Shown piece by piece: positions 9,289 to 18,388 of a stretch of 48,328 bases of DNA. Each line of letters starts with the position of its first letter. Within the stretch, counting starts at the first letter, position 1. Both the position numbers and the translations under genes were made by a program. The notes below the pieces were generated by a model. That model was not told the origin of the DNA and made no database searches. It saw only the letters and a program-made list of their open reading frames with translations. Origin of the DNA: Prochlorococcus sp. AG-424-P16 (GTDB taxonomy: Bacteria > Cyanobacteriota > Cyanobacteriia > PCC-6307 > Cyanobiaceae); NCBI GenBank assembly GCA_003213255.1, contig QCNI01000010.1:1-48328 (forward strand), given 5' to 3'.

Positions 9289-9338
9289 ATTTGACTCCCC
9301 ATAGAGGATAATAATATTTAATATATGGATTTAAAATT

Positions 9339-10343
9339 ATGCACCCAACCTCATCACCCGTAAAGGTTGGAGTCATAGGTATAGGAAATATGGGCTGGCA
9401 CCATGCTCGAGTACTAAGTTTACTCAAAGATGCAAATCTCATTGGAGTCGCAGATCCAAATGAGGAGAGAGGTAAATTAGCTATTGAGCAATTTCAATGT
9501 GAATGGTTCAAGGATTATAAGGACCTAATTCCAAAAGTTGATGCTATCTGTATTGCTGTCCCTACACTACTTCATCAAAAAGTGGGACTAGATTGTCTTA
9601 ATGGAGGTGCTAACGTTCTCATTGAAAAACCAATTGCAGCTAACGAGTTGGAAGCAAAATCTCTAATAGAGGCTGCTAATGCAAGTAACTGTCTATTACA
9701 AGTAGGGCATATCGAAAGATTTAATCCTGCTTTTAGAGAATTAAATAAAATAATAAATAATGAAGAAATTGTTGTTTTAGAAGCAAGGAGACACAGTCCT
9801 CATGCAGACAGAGCAAATGATGTATCTGTAGTAATGGATTTAATGATTCATGACATTGATCTTATTTTGGAGCTTGTAAACTCAAAAATACAAAAATTAG
9901 CAGCAGTTGGAGGAAGAAATAGCGAAGGATTAATAGATTATGTCAATGCTACTCTAGTTTTTAAAAATAATGTTATTGCAAGCCTAACTGCAAGCAAAAT
10001 GAGTCACAAAAAAATTAGAAGTCTAAGTGCTCACTGCCAAAATGGCCTAGTAGAAACTGATTTTTTAAATCACTCTTTACAAATTCATCGAAAATCTAAT
10101 GAATCATATACAGCAGAGCATGGAGAGTTAGTTTATAGAAATGATGGATATGTCGAAGAAGTTAGCACAACCTCCATTGAACCTCTCTATGCAGAACTGG
10201 AGCATTTTCTTAAGTGCGTTCAGGGCAAAGAAATACCCGAGGTAGATGGTGAGCAAGCCTCAAGAGCATTAAAAATTGCTGATTTTATAGAGAGTGCTGT
10301 AGAAAATTCTGGAGATGCAATTTTACTTGAAAATCCCTTCTGA
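9339..10343 (+). CDS. Gfo/Idh/MocA family NAD(P)-dependent oxidoreductase
   Basis: Soluble dehydrogenase of the Gfo/Idh/MocA family, usually acting on sugars or cyclitols. The N-terminal Rossmann motif VGVIGIGNMGWHHARVL and the strictly conserved NVLIEKPIAAN (the EKP catalytic lysine) are present, followed by LQVGHIERFNPAF and the MDLMIHDIDLILEL segment with the conserved histidine. Length 334 is normal. The ATG at 9339 gives a short MHPTSSPVK leader before the fold. The substrate is unknown. The gene stands alone, 50 nt after the CNNM/CBS gene, and converges on psbK. Confidence 0.88.
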   Translation: MHPTSSPVKVGVIGIGNMGWHHARVLSLLKDANLIGVADPNEERGKLAIEQFQCEWFKDYKDLIPKVDAICIAVPTLLHQKVGLDCLNGGANVLIEKPIAANELEAKSLIEAANASNCLLQVGHIERFNPAFRELNKIINNEEIVVLEARRHSPHADRANDVSVVMDLMIHDIDLILELVNSKIQKLAAVGGRNSEGLIDYVNATLVFKNNVIASLTASKMSHKKIRSLSAHCQNGLVETDFLNHSLQIHRKSNESYTAEHGELVYRNDGYVEEVSTTSIEPLYAELEHFLKCVQGKEIPEVDGEQASRALKIADFIESAVENSGDAILLENPF

Positions 10344-10369
10344 TTAAGACAATCTAAACCAGAAGAATT

Positions 10370-10510
10370 TTATTTAAATCCAACTGCAGCTTGCCAAACA
10401 AACACTAATAAAAAGAAAAATAAAGGAATCAGTGGAAGAACATCAACAGTTGGAGCAAAGGCCTTATAAGCCTCGGGCAATTCAGCGAATGTATTAAATA
10501 GAATGAGCAC
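10370..10510 (-). CDS. psbK: Photosystem II reaction centre protein K
   Basis: A 46-residue single-span thylakoid protein of the photosystem II core that sits near CP43. The translation contains the mature PsbK signature: [16 protein letters not shown], then the membrane span, ending [10 protein letters not shown], which is nearly invariant in cyanobacteria and chloroplasts. The short N-terminal part before LPEAYKAF corresponds to the cleaved leader seen in the family. GTG at 10510 is the only normal start after an in-frame TAA 12 nt upstream. It lies 33 nt downstream of tgt on the same strand, so it may be read from the tgt message or from its own promoter inside tgt. Confidence 0.95.
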
Positions 10511-10543
10511 CTTTTTGATAATTTAATTAATTATGATAAGACG

Positions 10544-11662
10544 TTACCACGTATGGTGAGCAATAGAGGATGTTTTCCAAGGAGCGAAATCATTTGTAAA
10601 ACAATTATCTCTAATTGCAGTAGAAATTGCATTGGTAAATCTTATTAAATGAGCAATATTATGCAAACTTATGAGAGTTAGGCCTAATATTTCGTCATTT
10701 CTAATTAGATGATGCAAATATGCTCGAGAATAGGATTTACAGGTTTCGCATTTACAAGTTTTATCAATCGGAGAAAAATCCCTTTTAAATCGAGCATTTC
10801 TCAAATTCAATCTTTCATCATTAAAAAAAGCAGTCCCATGTCTCCCCAGTCTAGTGGGCAAAACACAGTCAAATATATCGAATCCATTAGCAACAGCTAG
10901 AGAAATTTCTTTTAAAGAGCCAATTCCCATTAAATATCTTGGTTTATTTGTTGGTAAGAATTTCGGGACGTAATTAATTACACTATGTATTTCTTCGACT
11001 GCCTCGCCAACACTTACACCTCCCACTGCTATCCCAGGCAGATCAAAAGAACTTGTATATTTTGCGCTATATTCTCTCAATCTCGGATACTTTCCACCTT
11101 GAACGATACCAAATAATGCTTGATTAGATTTCTGATGAGTATCAACACATTTTTGCAACCATGAATGAGTTCTTTGTAAAGAGTCCTCAATATCATTTTC
11201 GTTAGCTGTGTGCGGAGGACAATGATCAAAAGCCATAGCAACATCCGATCCAAGATCCATTTGAATCTGTATTACTTTTTCAGGTGATAAAAAAACATGA
11301 CTACCATCTCTTGGATTTTTAAATTCCACACCTTTATCAGAAATATTATTTAATTTGGCCAAACTAAAAACTTGATATCCTCCTGAATCTGTAAGAATAG
11401 GATTTGGCCAATTCATGAACTTATGTATTCCGCCAGATTCTTTAACTAGTTTTTCTCCAGGTTGTAAATGAAGATGAAAGGTATTTGAGAGAATCATTTC
11501 TGATCCTGTAGAGGTTAACTGCTTAGATGAAATTCCTTTAACCGTTGCCAAAGTACCCACAGGCATAAATTTTGGCGTGTTTAACTTACCATTTGGTGTA
11601 TGAAATATACCAGTTCTTGCAGCTGTATTACAACAATTCGATTTAATTTCAAATTCAAACAC
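10544..11662 (-). CDS. tgt: Queuine tRNA-ribosyltransferase (tRNA-guanine transglycosylase)
   Basis: Exchanges guanine-34 for the queuine precursor in tRNAs with GUN anticodons. The catalytic segment [16 protein letters not shown], the active-site MAFDHCPPH, the [12 protein letters not shown] substrate loop, the [15 protein letters not shown] segment, and the zinc ligands [17 protein letters not shown] are all visible. Length 372 is typical of bacterial Tgt. The start ATG at 11662 faces cobS across a short divergent gap. psbK follows 33 nt downstream. Confidence 0.97.
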   Translation of the reverse strand: MFEFEIKSNCCNTAARTGIFHTPNGKLNTPKFMPVGTLATVKGISSKQLTSTGSEMILSNTFHLHLQPGEKLVKESGGIHKFMNWPNPILTDSGGYQVFSLAKLNNISDKGVEFKNPRDGSHVFLSPEKVIQIQMDLGSDVAMAFDHCPPHTANENDIEDSLQRTHSWLQKCVDTHQKSNQALFGIVQGGKYPRLREYSAKYTSSFDLPGIAVGGVSVGEAVEEIHSVINYVPKFLPTNKPRYLMGIGSLKEISLAVANGFDIFDCVLPTRLGRHGTAFFNDERLNLRNARFKRDFSPIDKTCKCETCKSYSRAYLHHLIRNDEILGLTLISLHNIAHLIRFTNAISTAIRDNCFTNDFAPWKTSSIAHHTW

Positions 11663-11751
11663 GATAATTTATAAAAATTTTTGATCCTTTTTTATTAATC
11701 TACCCTATTATCAAATATTGAATCTATTTTTATCTCATCAAAAAATATTTA

Positions 11752-12501
11752 ATAAAAAATTTTGCAGGATCTTGGATTTTCTATACGACATTTCCAAAGA
11801 TACCCTTAATTAATCCCGAATTTAAAAATATTGCACAATTTGCTCCGCCTTTAGGATTTTTAATTGGAACAATACAGAGTTATATTTTTCTTTTTTTAAG
11901 AACAAACTCTTGGTCCATTTATGCATCTGCATTAATTTGCTTAGCTTCAGGGTATTTAATTACTGGTGGTCTACACATTGATGGTTTAATGGATACTTTT
12001 GATGGTATTTTTGCGGGTAAAAAGAAACGTTTAAAAGCCATGAAAGACAGTAAAGTTGGATCCTTTGGCGTTCAAGCCTTAGTTTTTATAACTTTAATTC
12101 AAATTGCTTGCATACTGAAAATTCAAAACCTAATAATTTTTGTTTTACCAATATGCTTATTTTGGGGAAGATTTTCAAATTTATTTTTTATTGGAAAGTT
12201 TAAATATATGAGTTATAAGAAAAAATCTATTAGCCACAAAAAGTTTTGGAATGGATTTAAAAAAGAATCTTTGATCTCCATTATTTTTCTTTTAATTTTC
12301 ATTTCATACCAATTTGTCTCAATTACATCCAAAGCATTATTAATTAAATTTTTAATTCTTATTTTGATTGGTATTTTTCTAAGCTATTTTATCCCAAACA
12401 TACTGGGTAATAAAATTGGAGGCTTCAACGGAGATGCCTGCGGCGCAAGTGTTGTACTAGTTGAAACTACAATGTTGTTTATGCATGCAATTCTGTTATA
12501 G
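11752..12501 (+). CDS. cobS: Adenosylcobinamide-GDP ribazoletransferase (cobalamin synthase), start uncertain
   Basis: Membrane enzyme joining the lower-ligand nucleotide to adenosylcobinamide-GDP at the end of cobamide synthesis. Homology begins by AGSWIFYTTFPKIPL (from 11764) and continues through TGGLHIDGLMDTFDGIFAGKKKRLKAMKDSKVGSFG, the acidic metal-binding signature, to the Gly-rich C-terminus NKIGGFNGDACGAS. No ATG, GTG or TTG lies between the in-frame TGA at 11719 and this region. The coordinate given uses ATA at 11752 (249 residues, the normal family length). A second possibility is TTG at 11718 in another frame joined by a one-base shift in the A6T4 run at 11754-11763. The 3' end overlaps the convergent kinase gene by 23 nt. 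Confidence 0.85.
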   Translation: MKNFAGSWIFYTTFPKIPLINPEFKNIAQFAPPLGFLIGTIQSYIFLFLRTNSWSIYASALICLASGYLITGGLHIDGLMDTFDGIFAGKKKRLKAMKDSKVGSFGVQALVFITLIQIACILKIQNLIIFVLPICLFWGRFSNLFFIGKFKYMSYKKKSISHKKFWNGFKKESLISIIFLLIFISYQFVSITSKALLIKFLILILIGIFLSYFIPNILGNKIGGFNGDACGASVVLVETTMLFMHAILL

Positions 12502-13615
12502 GTAGTTCTAAATAGAAAATATTTTTCTTCTTAAAATTTTTTGATTTCGCAGTATTATCAATCGAATTATTTTGCAGCAATCTCAAATCTCCTCCAATTT
12601 GTTTTGCTAATTTCCTCGCCAAAAAAAGTCCCACACCCGTGCCGTCTTTTTTCTTAGCGGCAGATCCTCTAAATCCTTTTTCAAAAATTTTCTCGTTTTC
12701 ATTTTTGGTTATTTTTTTACCATCATCAAATATACAAAGTCCATTACTCGTGATAGCGAGTCCAATTTCAGCATCTTCTTGGGCATATTTAAAAGCATTT
12801 TCTAATAAATTTGCCACAATTTCAGCAATCACAGCATATTTTGCCTTTAATGGCGATAAAGTCCAATCTGGCCAAAGAGAAGGTTCCGTCCATTCTCTAT
12901 CCTCTAAGTCCGCATTAGCTTTAGCCCTTTCTAATATTGGCCTTAATAAACTCTGAACAGTTATTACCTTTTTATTATCTAAATTTGGAGGTAACAATAA
13001 TCTTTCCTCTCCGATTTCTATAGGCAGTTGAATAGGTGAATTTAATTCTGCAAAAGAATCCATATATTTGTTAATTTGTTTTTGCTCTATAATCATGCGT
13101 TCGACTATTTCAATAGAGCTATTATCTGAACCAAGTCTTTTTATTAGTAATTTTGCATATGTTCTAATAGCAGCCAATGGATTCCTTAATTGATGGATTA
13201 TGACATTGACCTGATTTTTAAAATAATTAATTTCTTCATTTTTATTTTGACGTTCTAATTCGATAGAGACGCATTTAGCTAAAGATATTGAAAGCGCTTT
13301 TAATCTAGAATCAAGAGATACTGGCCAATTCCCTCCTTTCAAATCAGTTTCTACCCTAAGGACGCCAAGTAAAATATCGTTTTCTTGAAGCGGGTACCAT
13401 CTTCTATTAGGCGATGAAACTTTTAGTGAAGGATCATCCTCTATTGATGTAAGTAGCCTATCAATTTGTGGCCATTGACCAATCATTTCAAAAGATGCTT
13501 TAGTTCCTTCCTTAGCTGAAGCAATATACATAACTAAATTAGTCACACCCATTGAGCAACCAAAACTTTCTAGCTGTTTAATGATTAGTTCTTCAAATTT
13601 TTTTGAAAGATTCAT
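12479..13615 (-). CDS. Soluble sensor histidine kinase, GAF-like N-terminus (possible Hik2/CSK type)
   Basis: Two-component kinase of 378 residues with no membrane segment. The N-terminal ~120 residues look like a GAF-type sensor. A dimerisation H-box follows, IIHQLRNPLAAIRTYAKLL, with the phospho-acceptor His141. The ATPase part has the N-box ANLLENAFKYAQ, the G1 segment IFDDGKKI, and the G2 box GTGVGLFLARKLAKQIGG. A cysteine at residue 20 (LESFGCSMG) is at about the position of the redox-active cysteine reported for the cyanobacterial kinase Hik2. Assignment to Hik2 is my inference from domain order, soluble nature and this cysteine. No response regulator is adjacent. Confidence 0.85.
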   Translation of the reverse strand: MNLSKKFEELIIKQLESFGCSMGVTNLVMYIASAKEGTKASFEMIGQWPQIDRLLTSIEDDPSLKVSSPNRRWYPLQENDILLGVLRVETDLKGGNWPVSLDSRLKALSISLAKCVSIELERQNKNEEINYFKNQVNVIIHQLRNPLAAIRTYAKLLIKRLGSDNSSIEIVERMIIEQKQINKYMDSFAELNSPIQLPIEIGEERLLLPPNLDNKKVITVQSLLRPILERAKANADLEDREWTEPSLWPDWTLSPLKAKYAVIAEIVANLLENAFKYAQEDAEIGLAITSNGLCIFDDGKKITKNENEKIFEKGFRGSAAKKKDGTGVGLFLARKLAKQIGGDLRLLQNNSIDNTAKSKNFKKKNIFYLELPITELHA

Positions 13616-13697
13616 AATTAATAAAATTTTGAGAAATTTAAAAAAAAAAACTTGAATAAGGGCTTGTAAAATATGAAAAAAGTATTAAGATATATAA

Positions 13698-13775
13698 AGA
13701 GGTCTGACTTTAGCCAGCCTTAAATATGAATATTTAATCATATTTTAAGCTACATCAGGGGTTGATGGGTCCTCT
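13698..13775 (+). ncRNA. Candidate structured RNA or leader upstream of the DUF3155-type gene
   Basis: The stretch folds on paper into a closed multi-branch shape. An outer stem AGAGG/CCTCT (13698-13702 with 13771-13775) encloses CTGAC-TTTA-GCCAG (one mismatch), a long stem CTTAAATATGA/TCATATTTTAAG (13719-13729 with 13738-13749, one bulge), and CATCA-GGGGT-TGATG (13753-13767). It is not a tRNA: there is no T-loop sequence and the acceptor stem is only 5 bp. It lies in a 252-bp gap between the divergent kinase gene and the DUF3155 gene. It may be a small RNA or part of the leader of that gene. No homology is claimed. Confidence 0.35.
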
Positions 13776-13810
13776 ATGTAATTTGAAGTGAATTTAAAAT
13801 CACATATATA

Positions 13811-13840
13811 AGATTAGTAAAAATAAATTAAGACTAATCT
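13811..13840 (+). promoter_or_regulatory. Leader inverted repeat ahead of the DUF3155-type gene
   Basis: AGATTAGT (13811-13818) pairs perfectly with ACTAATCT (13833-13840) across a 14-nt AT-rich loop, ending 13 nt before a strong Shine-Dalgarno AGGAG at 13854-13858. The arrangement could influence translation of the following gene. Such a clear Shine-Dalgarno is uncommon among genes in this window. Confidence 0.4.
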
Positions 13841-13867
13841 CATTAATAATTCCAGGAGTTCCAATCA

Positions 13868-14236
13868 ATGTCAAAAAAAAGAAAAAGAATCAGCAGAAGA
13901 AGATTGGCTGGCCAAAGAGTAATGGCACATGTACCTATTTATCATATCGAAACTGGCAAACATAAACCAGTTACAGCAGCAAGAAGATTCATAGCTGAAA
14001 ATGGTCTCTCTGCGCCTTCAGTTTTTAATGTCAGAAGAAATGAACACACCACCGATAGATTTTTTTGGGGTGAAAAAGGTTTATTTAGCGCCCAATATGC
14101 TGAAGAAAATCATTTTCTATTTCCATCACTAAAAGTTGTAGTTGAAGGAATTGGTGAAGAAAAAATTTTTGAGGGTCTAGAACTTACTGCAGATGATTGG
14201 GAAGAGATTGAAGAATATGAATATGCTTTTGTTTAA
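13868..14236 (+). CDS. DUF3155-type cyanobacterial protein
   Basis: A 122-residue cytoplasmic protein without membrane segments. The first ~20 residues are very basic (KKRKRISRRRLAGQR), suggesting nucleic-acid or ribosome contact, while the C-terminus is strongly acidic (DDWEEIEEYEYAF). It resembles the cyanobacterial DUF3155 family, whose function is unknown to me. The start is well supported by AGGAG nine nt upstream of ATG 13868. It has a long leader (see 13698-13775) and its last bases overlap the convergent esterase gene by 4 nt. The charge distribution and strong translation signal suggest an abundant protein, but that is inference. Confidence 0.75.
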   Translation: MSKKRKRISRRRLAGQRVMAHVPIYHIETGKHKPVTAARRFIAENGLSAPSVFNVRRNEHTTDRFFWGEKGLFSAQYAEENHFLFPSLKVVVEGIGEEKIFEGLELTADDWEEIEEYEYAFV

Positions 14237-14850
14237 AAAATATTAATTATATTTGAACTTATAAAATTAATTAAATTTGAATCAATTTGATGAAATCCAT
14301 CGAATTCTAATAATTCACAAAACTTAGAAGACTTACTCTTTACCTTTTCATAAATAGTCCTAGAAGCATCTATAGGCACAACGTCATCAAATAAACCATG
14401 GCTAATAATCAATGGCGAGAAATTTTCTCCCGGGCCCCAGTTAGGGTGTGGATACCCACTACAAGAAACAATTAATCCAAAATTTAACTTAAATCCTGCA
14501 TCAATTGCCATTGCCGCCCCCTGAGAGAACCCCAGCAAAATTGTTTTTTTTAGTGGAATCTGATCAGTATCAAATTTTTTTAATGTAACTAAAAGTTTAT
14601 TTACTTCAACCTCAGCTCCTTTCCAATCATGTGGGTATAATCCATACCACTGTCTTCCCTGACCACTTGGATGTAATCCAGGAGCCCTCAAAGAAATTAC
14701 CTCAAAATCAAGATTTATTTTTTCAGTTATCTCCTTTCCAAATGTTAAAAGGTCATCTGAATCAGCTCCCCAACCGTGCATCAAAATAATTCTATGAGTT
14801 GCAGTTTGAGAGCTAATCGAGACAAATTCATGATTGATAGCATATTTCAT
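14233..14850 (-). CDS. Alpha/beta hydrolase, carboxylesterase/phospholipase type
   Basis: Soluble 205-residue esterase of the YpfH/carboxylesterase-2 group. The oxyanion region ILMHGWGADSDDLL, the nucleophile elbow LLGFSQGAAMA with its serine (G-F-S-Q-G), the acid in GLFDDVVPIDA, and the terminal histidine in FDGFHQI make up a complete Ser-Asp-His triad in the right order. Substrate is unknown; family members cut short acyl esters or lysophospholipids. ATG 14850 faces purH across 33 nt, so their promoters overlap. Confidence 0.87.
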   Translation of the reverse strand: MKYAINHEFVSISSQTATHRIILMHGWGADSDDLLTFGKEITEKINLDFEVISLRAPGLHPSGQGRQWYGLYPHDWKGAEVEVNKLLVTLKKFDTDQIPLKKTILLGFSQGAAMAIDAGFKLNFGLIVSCSGYPHPNWGPGENFSPLIISHGLFDDVVPIDASRTIYEKVKSKSSKFCELLEFDGFHQIDSNLINFISSNIINIF

Positions 14851-14883
14851 GTTTATATTCTTAAGTAAGTAAACTTTCCCATA

Positions 14884-16437
14884 ATGTCTCCATTAGCTTT
14901 AGTAAGTGTCTCTGATAAAAAAAATATAATCCCATTTTGTAAGGAATTGGTAGAGCAATTTAATTATAGAATTCTATCAAGTGGAGGAACTGCCAAACAT
15001 CTTATAGAAGCTAATATTCCAGTTATTAAAGTTGCTGATTTTACTAATTCTCCAGAAATTCTTGGAGGAAGAGTTAAAACTTTACATCCAAAAATACACG
15101 GGGGGATATTAGCTAAAAGAACTGATGAGGAACATAAAAAAGATATAGAAGCTAACAATCTTGAGTTAATTGACTTAGTAGTTATCAATTTATATCCTTT
15201 CAAAAAAACTGTAGATCAGGGAGCTAAATGGGAAGATGCCATTGAAAATATCGATATCGGAGGGCCATCTATGATTCGTTCTGCAGCCAAAAATCATAAA
15301 GATGTTTCCGTTTTAGTAGATCCTAGTCAGTATCAAAATTTTCTTGAAGAAAGTAAAAAAGGTGAATTGAAATACTCATATAAAGCAGAATTAGCCCTTG
15401 AAGCTTTTCAACATACAGCAGATTATGATACTGCAATATCTAATTGGATAAGGAAAGAAAAAGATTTACAATCTTCCAAATACATTGAATCTTATCCACT
15501 AATCAAAACCTTAAGATATGGGGAGAATCCACATCAAAAAGCTTTCTGGTATGGATTAAGTAACATTGGATGGAACTCAGCAGAGCAATTACAAGGAAAA
15601 GACTTAAGTTATAACAATCTACTAGATCTTGATTCAGCACTTTCAACAGTTTTAGAATTTGGCTACGCAGAAAAAGATGAACTTACAAACGACATTTTTG
15701 CATCTGTTATTTTAAAACACAATAATCCTTGTGGTGCCTCTATAAGTAATTCAGCTTCGCAAGCATTTTTGAATGCTTTGGAATGCGATTCTGTTAGTGC
15801 ATTTGGAGGAATAGTTGCTTTTAATTCGAATATTGATAGTGAGACCGCAATTCACCTCAAAGATATTTTCTTAGAGTGTGTCGTCGCTCCATCTTTTGAT
15901 GAAGAAGCTTTAGAAATTTTAAAAGTTAAAAAGAATTTAAGAATTTTAAAGTTTTCAAAAGATCAACTGCCAAAGAAGAATCCAACTTCTACAAAATCAA
16001 TAATGGGAGGATTACTAGTTCAAGATAATGACAATAGTGAAGAAAAAACTGAAAATTGGATTTCAGTAACTAATAAAAAGCCGAATAATGAAATTAACTT
16101 GGATCTAAATTTTGCATGGAAGATTTGTAAACATGTGAAATCTAATGCCATTGTTATTGCAAAAAACCAAAAAACTATTGGTATTGGAGCTGGACAAATG
16201 AATAGAGTTGGAGCAGCAAAAATTGCGTTAAAAGCAGCTGGAACGTCCTCTTCTGATGCTATTTTGGCCAGTGATGGGTTTTTCCCATTTGCAGATACTG
16301 TAGAGCTAGCAAATGAATATGGAATTAAAGCTATTATTCAACCTGGAGGAAGTCTAAGAGATCAAGAGAGCATCGAAATGTGTAATTCCAAAGGAATCTC
16401 AATGGTATTTACTCATAGAAGGCATTTTTTGCATTAA
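14884..16437 (+). CDS. purH: Bifunctional AICAR formyltransferase / IMP cyclohydrolase
   Basis: Carries out the last two steps of IMP synthesis. The N-terminal cyclohydrolase has the MGS-like fold with LALVSVSDKKNI, LSSGGTAKHL, EILGGRVKTLHPKIHGGILA and the IDIGGPSMIRSAAKNH motif. The formyltransferase part has LRYGENPHQKA, LKHNNPCGAS with the catalytic lysine-histidine pair, SVSAFGGIVAFN, SNAIVIAKN, GIGAGQMNRVGAAKIA and ASDGFFPFADTVE. Length 517 is standard. ATG 14884 begins at the conserved N-terminus. It converges on the DoxX-like gene with a 1-nt gap. Confidence 0.97.
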   Translation: MSPLALVSVSDKKNIIPFCKELVEQFNYRILSSGGTAKHLIEANIPVIKVADFTNSPEILGGRVKTLHPKIHGGILAKRTDEEHKKDIEANNLELIDLVVINLYPFKKTVDQGAKWEDAIENIDIGGPSMIRSAAKNHKDVSVLVDPSQYQNFLEESKKGELKYSYKAELALEAFQHTADYDTAISNWIRKEKDLQSSKYIESYPLIKTLRYGENPHQKAFWYGLSNIGWNSAEQLQGKDLSYNNLLDLDSALSTVLEFGYAEKDELTNDIFASVILKHNNPCGASISNSASQAFLNALECDSVSAFGGIVAFNSNIDSETAIHLKDIFLECVVAPSFDEEALEILKVKKNLRILKFSKDQLPKKNPTSTKSIMGGLLVQDNDNSEEKTENWISVTNKKPNNEINLDLNFAWKICKHVKSNAIVIAKNQKTIGIGAGQMNRVGAAKIALKAAGTSSSDAILASDGFFPFADTVELANEYGIKAIIQPGGSLRDQESIEMCNSKGISMVFTHRRHFLH

Positions 16438-16438
16438 A

Positions 16439-16999
16439 TTATGTTGATTTTGGATAATATGTAATCTTGTTAGTTTTCCTGAATAAAGATAACCTGCCTG
16501 GACCCGCACATAGAAAGTAGAGAGAAATAGCTCCATATATAAAAGACAATTCGAAAGCATAATTATGACCTTCAACCACTGCCAGAGGAAAACCCTCAAG
16601 TCCAGTATCGAGGAGATGAAAATATACTGCAAATGCCATGGTGGAGAATAGACCAAGAGAAGAAAGCCTCGCGAAAATCCCTAAAGCCAATCCAACTGGG
16701 CATACCAGTTGAGTAATTGCTGCTCCAAAAGTCCAAATAACAGGATCACCAGGTAAAAATGGAAAATACTTACCAACTACAAACTCTGCAAAACCCTGCG
16801 GATCCTGAAGCTTTTCAAGGCCATGATGAATCATCAAAGCACAAAAACCTATTCTTAAAACAAAAATTGATAGTTCTCCAAGTATATTAACTTCTGACCC
16901 TGAAGATGAATTCGCAACTACAACTTCAACTTTTTGGGGCGCTTTAGTTCTATTCATACTTGCAGTTTGAACCTGATTAGTTGGTGCTTTGTCTTCCAT
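16439..16999 (-). CDS. DoxX family membrane protein
   Basis: A 186-residue protein with an N-terminal ~35-residue soluble stretch followed by four likely membrane segments, the usual DoxX topology. The family hallmark LRIGFCALMIHHGLEKLQDPQGFAEFVVG (first span with its H-H-G and the following loop, about 49-77) is clear, as is the glycine-rich third region LGIFARLSSLGL. DoxX relatives are linked to redox or thiol stress, but the activity of cyanobacterial members is not established. It stands alone between purH and ispH; 103 nt separate it from ispH upstream. Confidence 0.85.
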   Translation of the reverse strand: MEDKAPTNQVQTASMNRTKAPQKVEVVVANSSSGSEVNILGELSIFVLRIGFCALMIHHGLEKLQDPQGFAEFVVGKYFPFLPGDPVIWTFGAAITQLVCPVGLALGIFARLSSLGLFSTMAFAVYFHLLDTGLEGFPLAVVEGHNYAFELSFIYGAISLYFLCAGPGRLSLFRKTNKITYYPKST

Positions 17000-17102
17000 A
17001 CTTCATTATTTTTTCAATATTCTAGTTAATAAAGTAGATCTTTTGGAACTATCTAACCAATAAATTAAAAAAACTAAGCAAATTTATAAATGAATAACAA
17101 AT

Positions 17103-18299
17103 TCAGGAAGCAATATCAATTAACTTTTCAATAACGTCTGCAACAACCTTATCAGGAGTGGATGCACCTGAGGTAATTCCAACATTAATTTTTCCACTGG
17201 GTAGAAAATTATTTTTAAGTTCTAATTCTGATCCTAAAGGTTTATGAAATATTGAGTTTTCTTTAACTGATATCCTCTCTGGCGTATCAATATGAAAAGA
17301 AGAAATATTTTTATTAATTGCTATTTCTTGCAGGTGAGTAGTATTAGAAGAATTGAAGCCTCCAATAACTACTAAAATATCAAGGTCTTCATCAACTAAA
17401 GAGAACATTGCATCTTGCCTTTCTTCAGTTGCATCGCAAATAGTATTAAAAGCTAAGAAGTGACTATTTAGGTTTTCTGGTCCAAATTTTTTTAACATCG
17501 TCCTTTCAAAAACCTTCCCAATTTCCTCAGTCTCGCTCTTAAGCATAGTTGTCTGATTTGCAACTCCCACTCTATCTAAATCTTTATCTGGATCAAATCC
17601 ATTAGAACAAGCTTTAGCAAATTTGTTCATAAACTCATTTCTATTTCCTCTCCCCAGAATATATTCAGAAACATAGTTCGCTTCTTCTAAATCAAGTACA
17701 ACTAAATATTTACCTGCGAATGAACTTGTAGCGAGAGTCTCTTCATGTTTAAATTTTCCGTGAATAATAGATGTAAAAATATGTTTTTTATGTTTTTCAA
17801 CTGTATGCCAAACCTTAGAAACCCATGGACAAGTTGTATCAATAATATGACAACCTTTCTCATGTAAGAGTTTCATTTCTTGAACAGTAGCTCCAAAAGC
17901 TGGAAGTATAACCACATCCCCATTAGAAACTAAAGAAAAATCTTTAATTCCATTTTTAGCTGAGATGAATTTTACATTCATTTTTCTTAAATGATCATTA
18001 ACCGAAGGATTATGAATTATTTCGTTTGTTATCCAAATATTCTCATTTGGGTAATGTCTTCTAGTTTCATAAGCCATGGCTACAGCCCTTTCAACTCCCC
18101 AACAGAAACCGAAGGCTTGAGCCAGCTTAATATTTAATCTGCCTTTTGTGAAAGTAAAATCATTATCCCTAATAGAACTTATCAAATCACTTTGGTAAGC
18201 TTCTTCTAACGCTTGAGCCCTTTTTGTTGGAGAATCGAAACCCCTTCTATTGTATCTATCAGAATGATGAAGGGATCTTCTAAAAGCTTGAGTATCCAT
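17103..18299 (-). CDS. ispH: 4-hydroxy-3-methylbut-2-enyl diphosphate reductase
   Basis: Final enzyme of the MEP isoprenoid pathway, making IPP and DMAPP with an iron-sulfur cluster. The three cluster cysteines are present in [30 protein letters not shown] and [15 protein letters not shown], with the conserved [11 protein letters not shown] and the diphosphate-binding SSNTTHL and [11 protein letters not shown]. At 398 residues it is the long cyanobacterial/plastid form, with an extra N-terminal ~55 residues ([15 protein letters not shown] and following) rather than the ~310-residue form. Reducing power in this lineage is thought to come from ferredoxin. A terminator of the upstream amt1 gene lies just before it, so it needs its own promoter. 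Confidence 0.97.
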   Translation of the reverse strand: MDTQAFRRSLHHSDRYNRRGFDSPTKRAQALEEAYQSDLISSIRDNDFTFTKGRLNIKLAQAFGFCWGVERAVAMAYETRRHYPNENIWITNEIIHNPSVNDHLRKMNVKFISAKNGIKDFSLVSNGDVVILPAFGATVQEMKLLHEKGCHIIDTTCPWVSKVWHTVEKHKKHIFTSIIHGKFKHEETLATSSFAGKYLVVLDLEEANYVSEYILGRGNRNEFMNKFAKACSNGFDPDKDLDRVGVANQTTMLKSETEEIGKVFERTMLKKFGPENLNSHFLAFNTICDATEERQDAMFSLVDEDLDILVVIGGFNSSNTTHLQEIAINKNISSFHIDTPERISVKENSIFHKPLGSELELKNNFLPSGKINVGITSGASTPDKVVADVIEKLIDIAS

Positions 18300-18336
18300 T
18301 TTCCTATATTACAACGTTTTAAATAATTTTTCGTAT

Positions 18337-18367
18337 AAAAAAAGAAACCTGACATATGTCAGGTTTC
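18337..18367 (-). terminator. Rho-independent terminator of amt1
   Basis: Read on the minus strand, a perfect 12-bp-arm palindrome GAAACCTGACAT/ATGTCAGGTTTC (18344-18367) is followed directly by seven T residues (18343-18337). It begins 21 nt after the amt1 stop and precedes the ispH start, so it should end amt1 transcripts. Confidence 0.88.
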
Positions 18368-18388
18368 TTAATTCAATTTTCAGTTAGA

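Noticed and set aside
13698-13775. Degenerate tRNA
   Set aside because: The fold is cloverleaf-like but lacks T-loop and D-loop consensus and has a 5-bp closing stem only.
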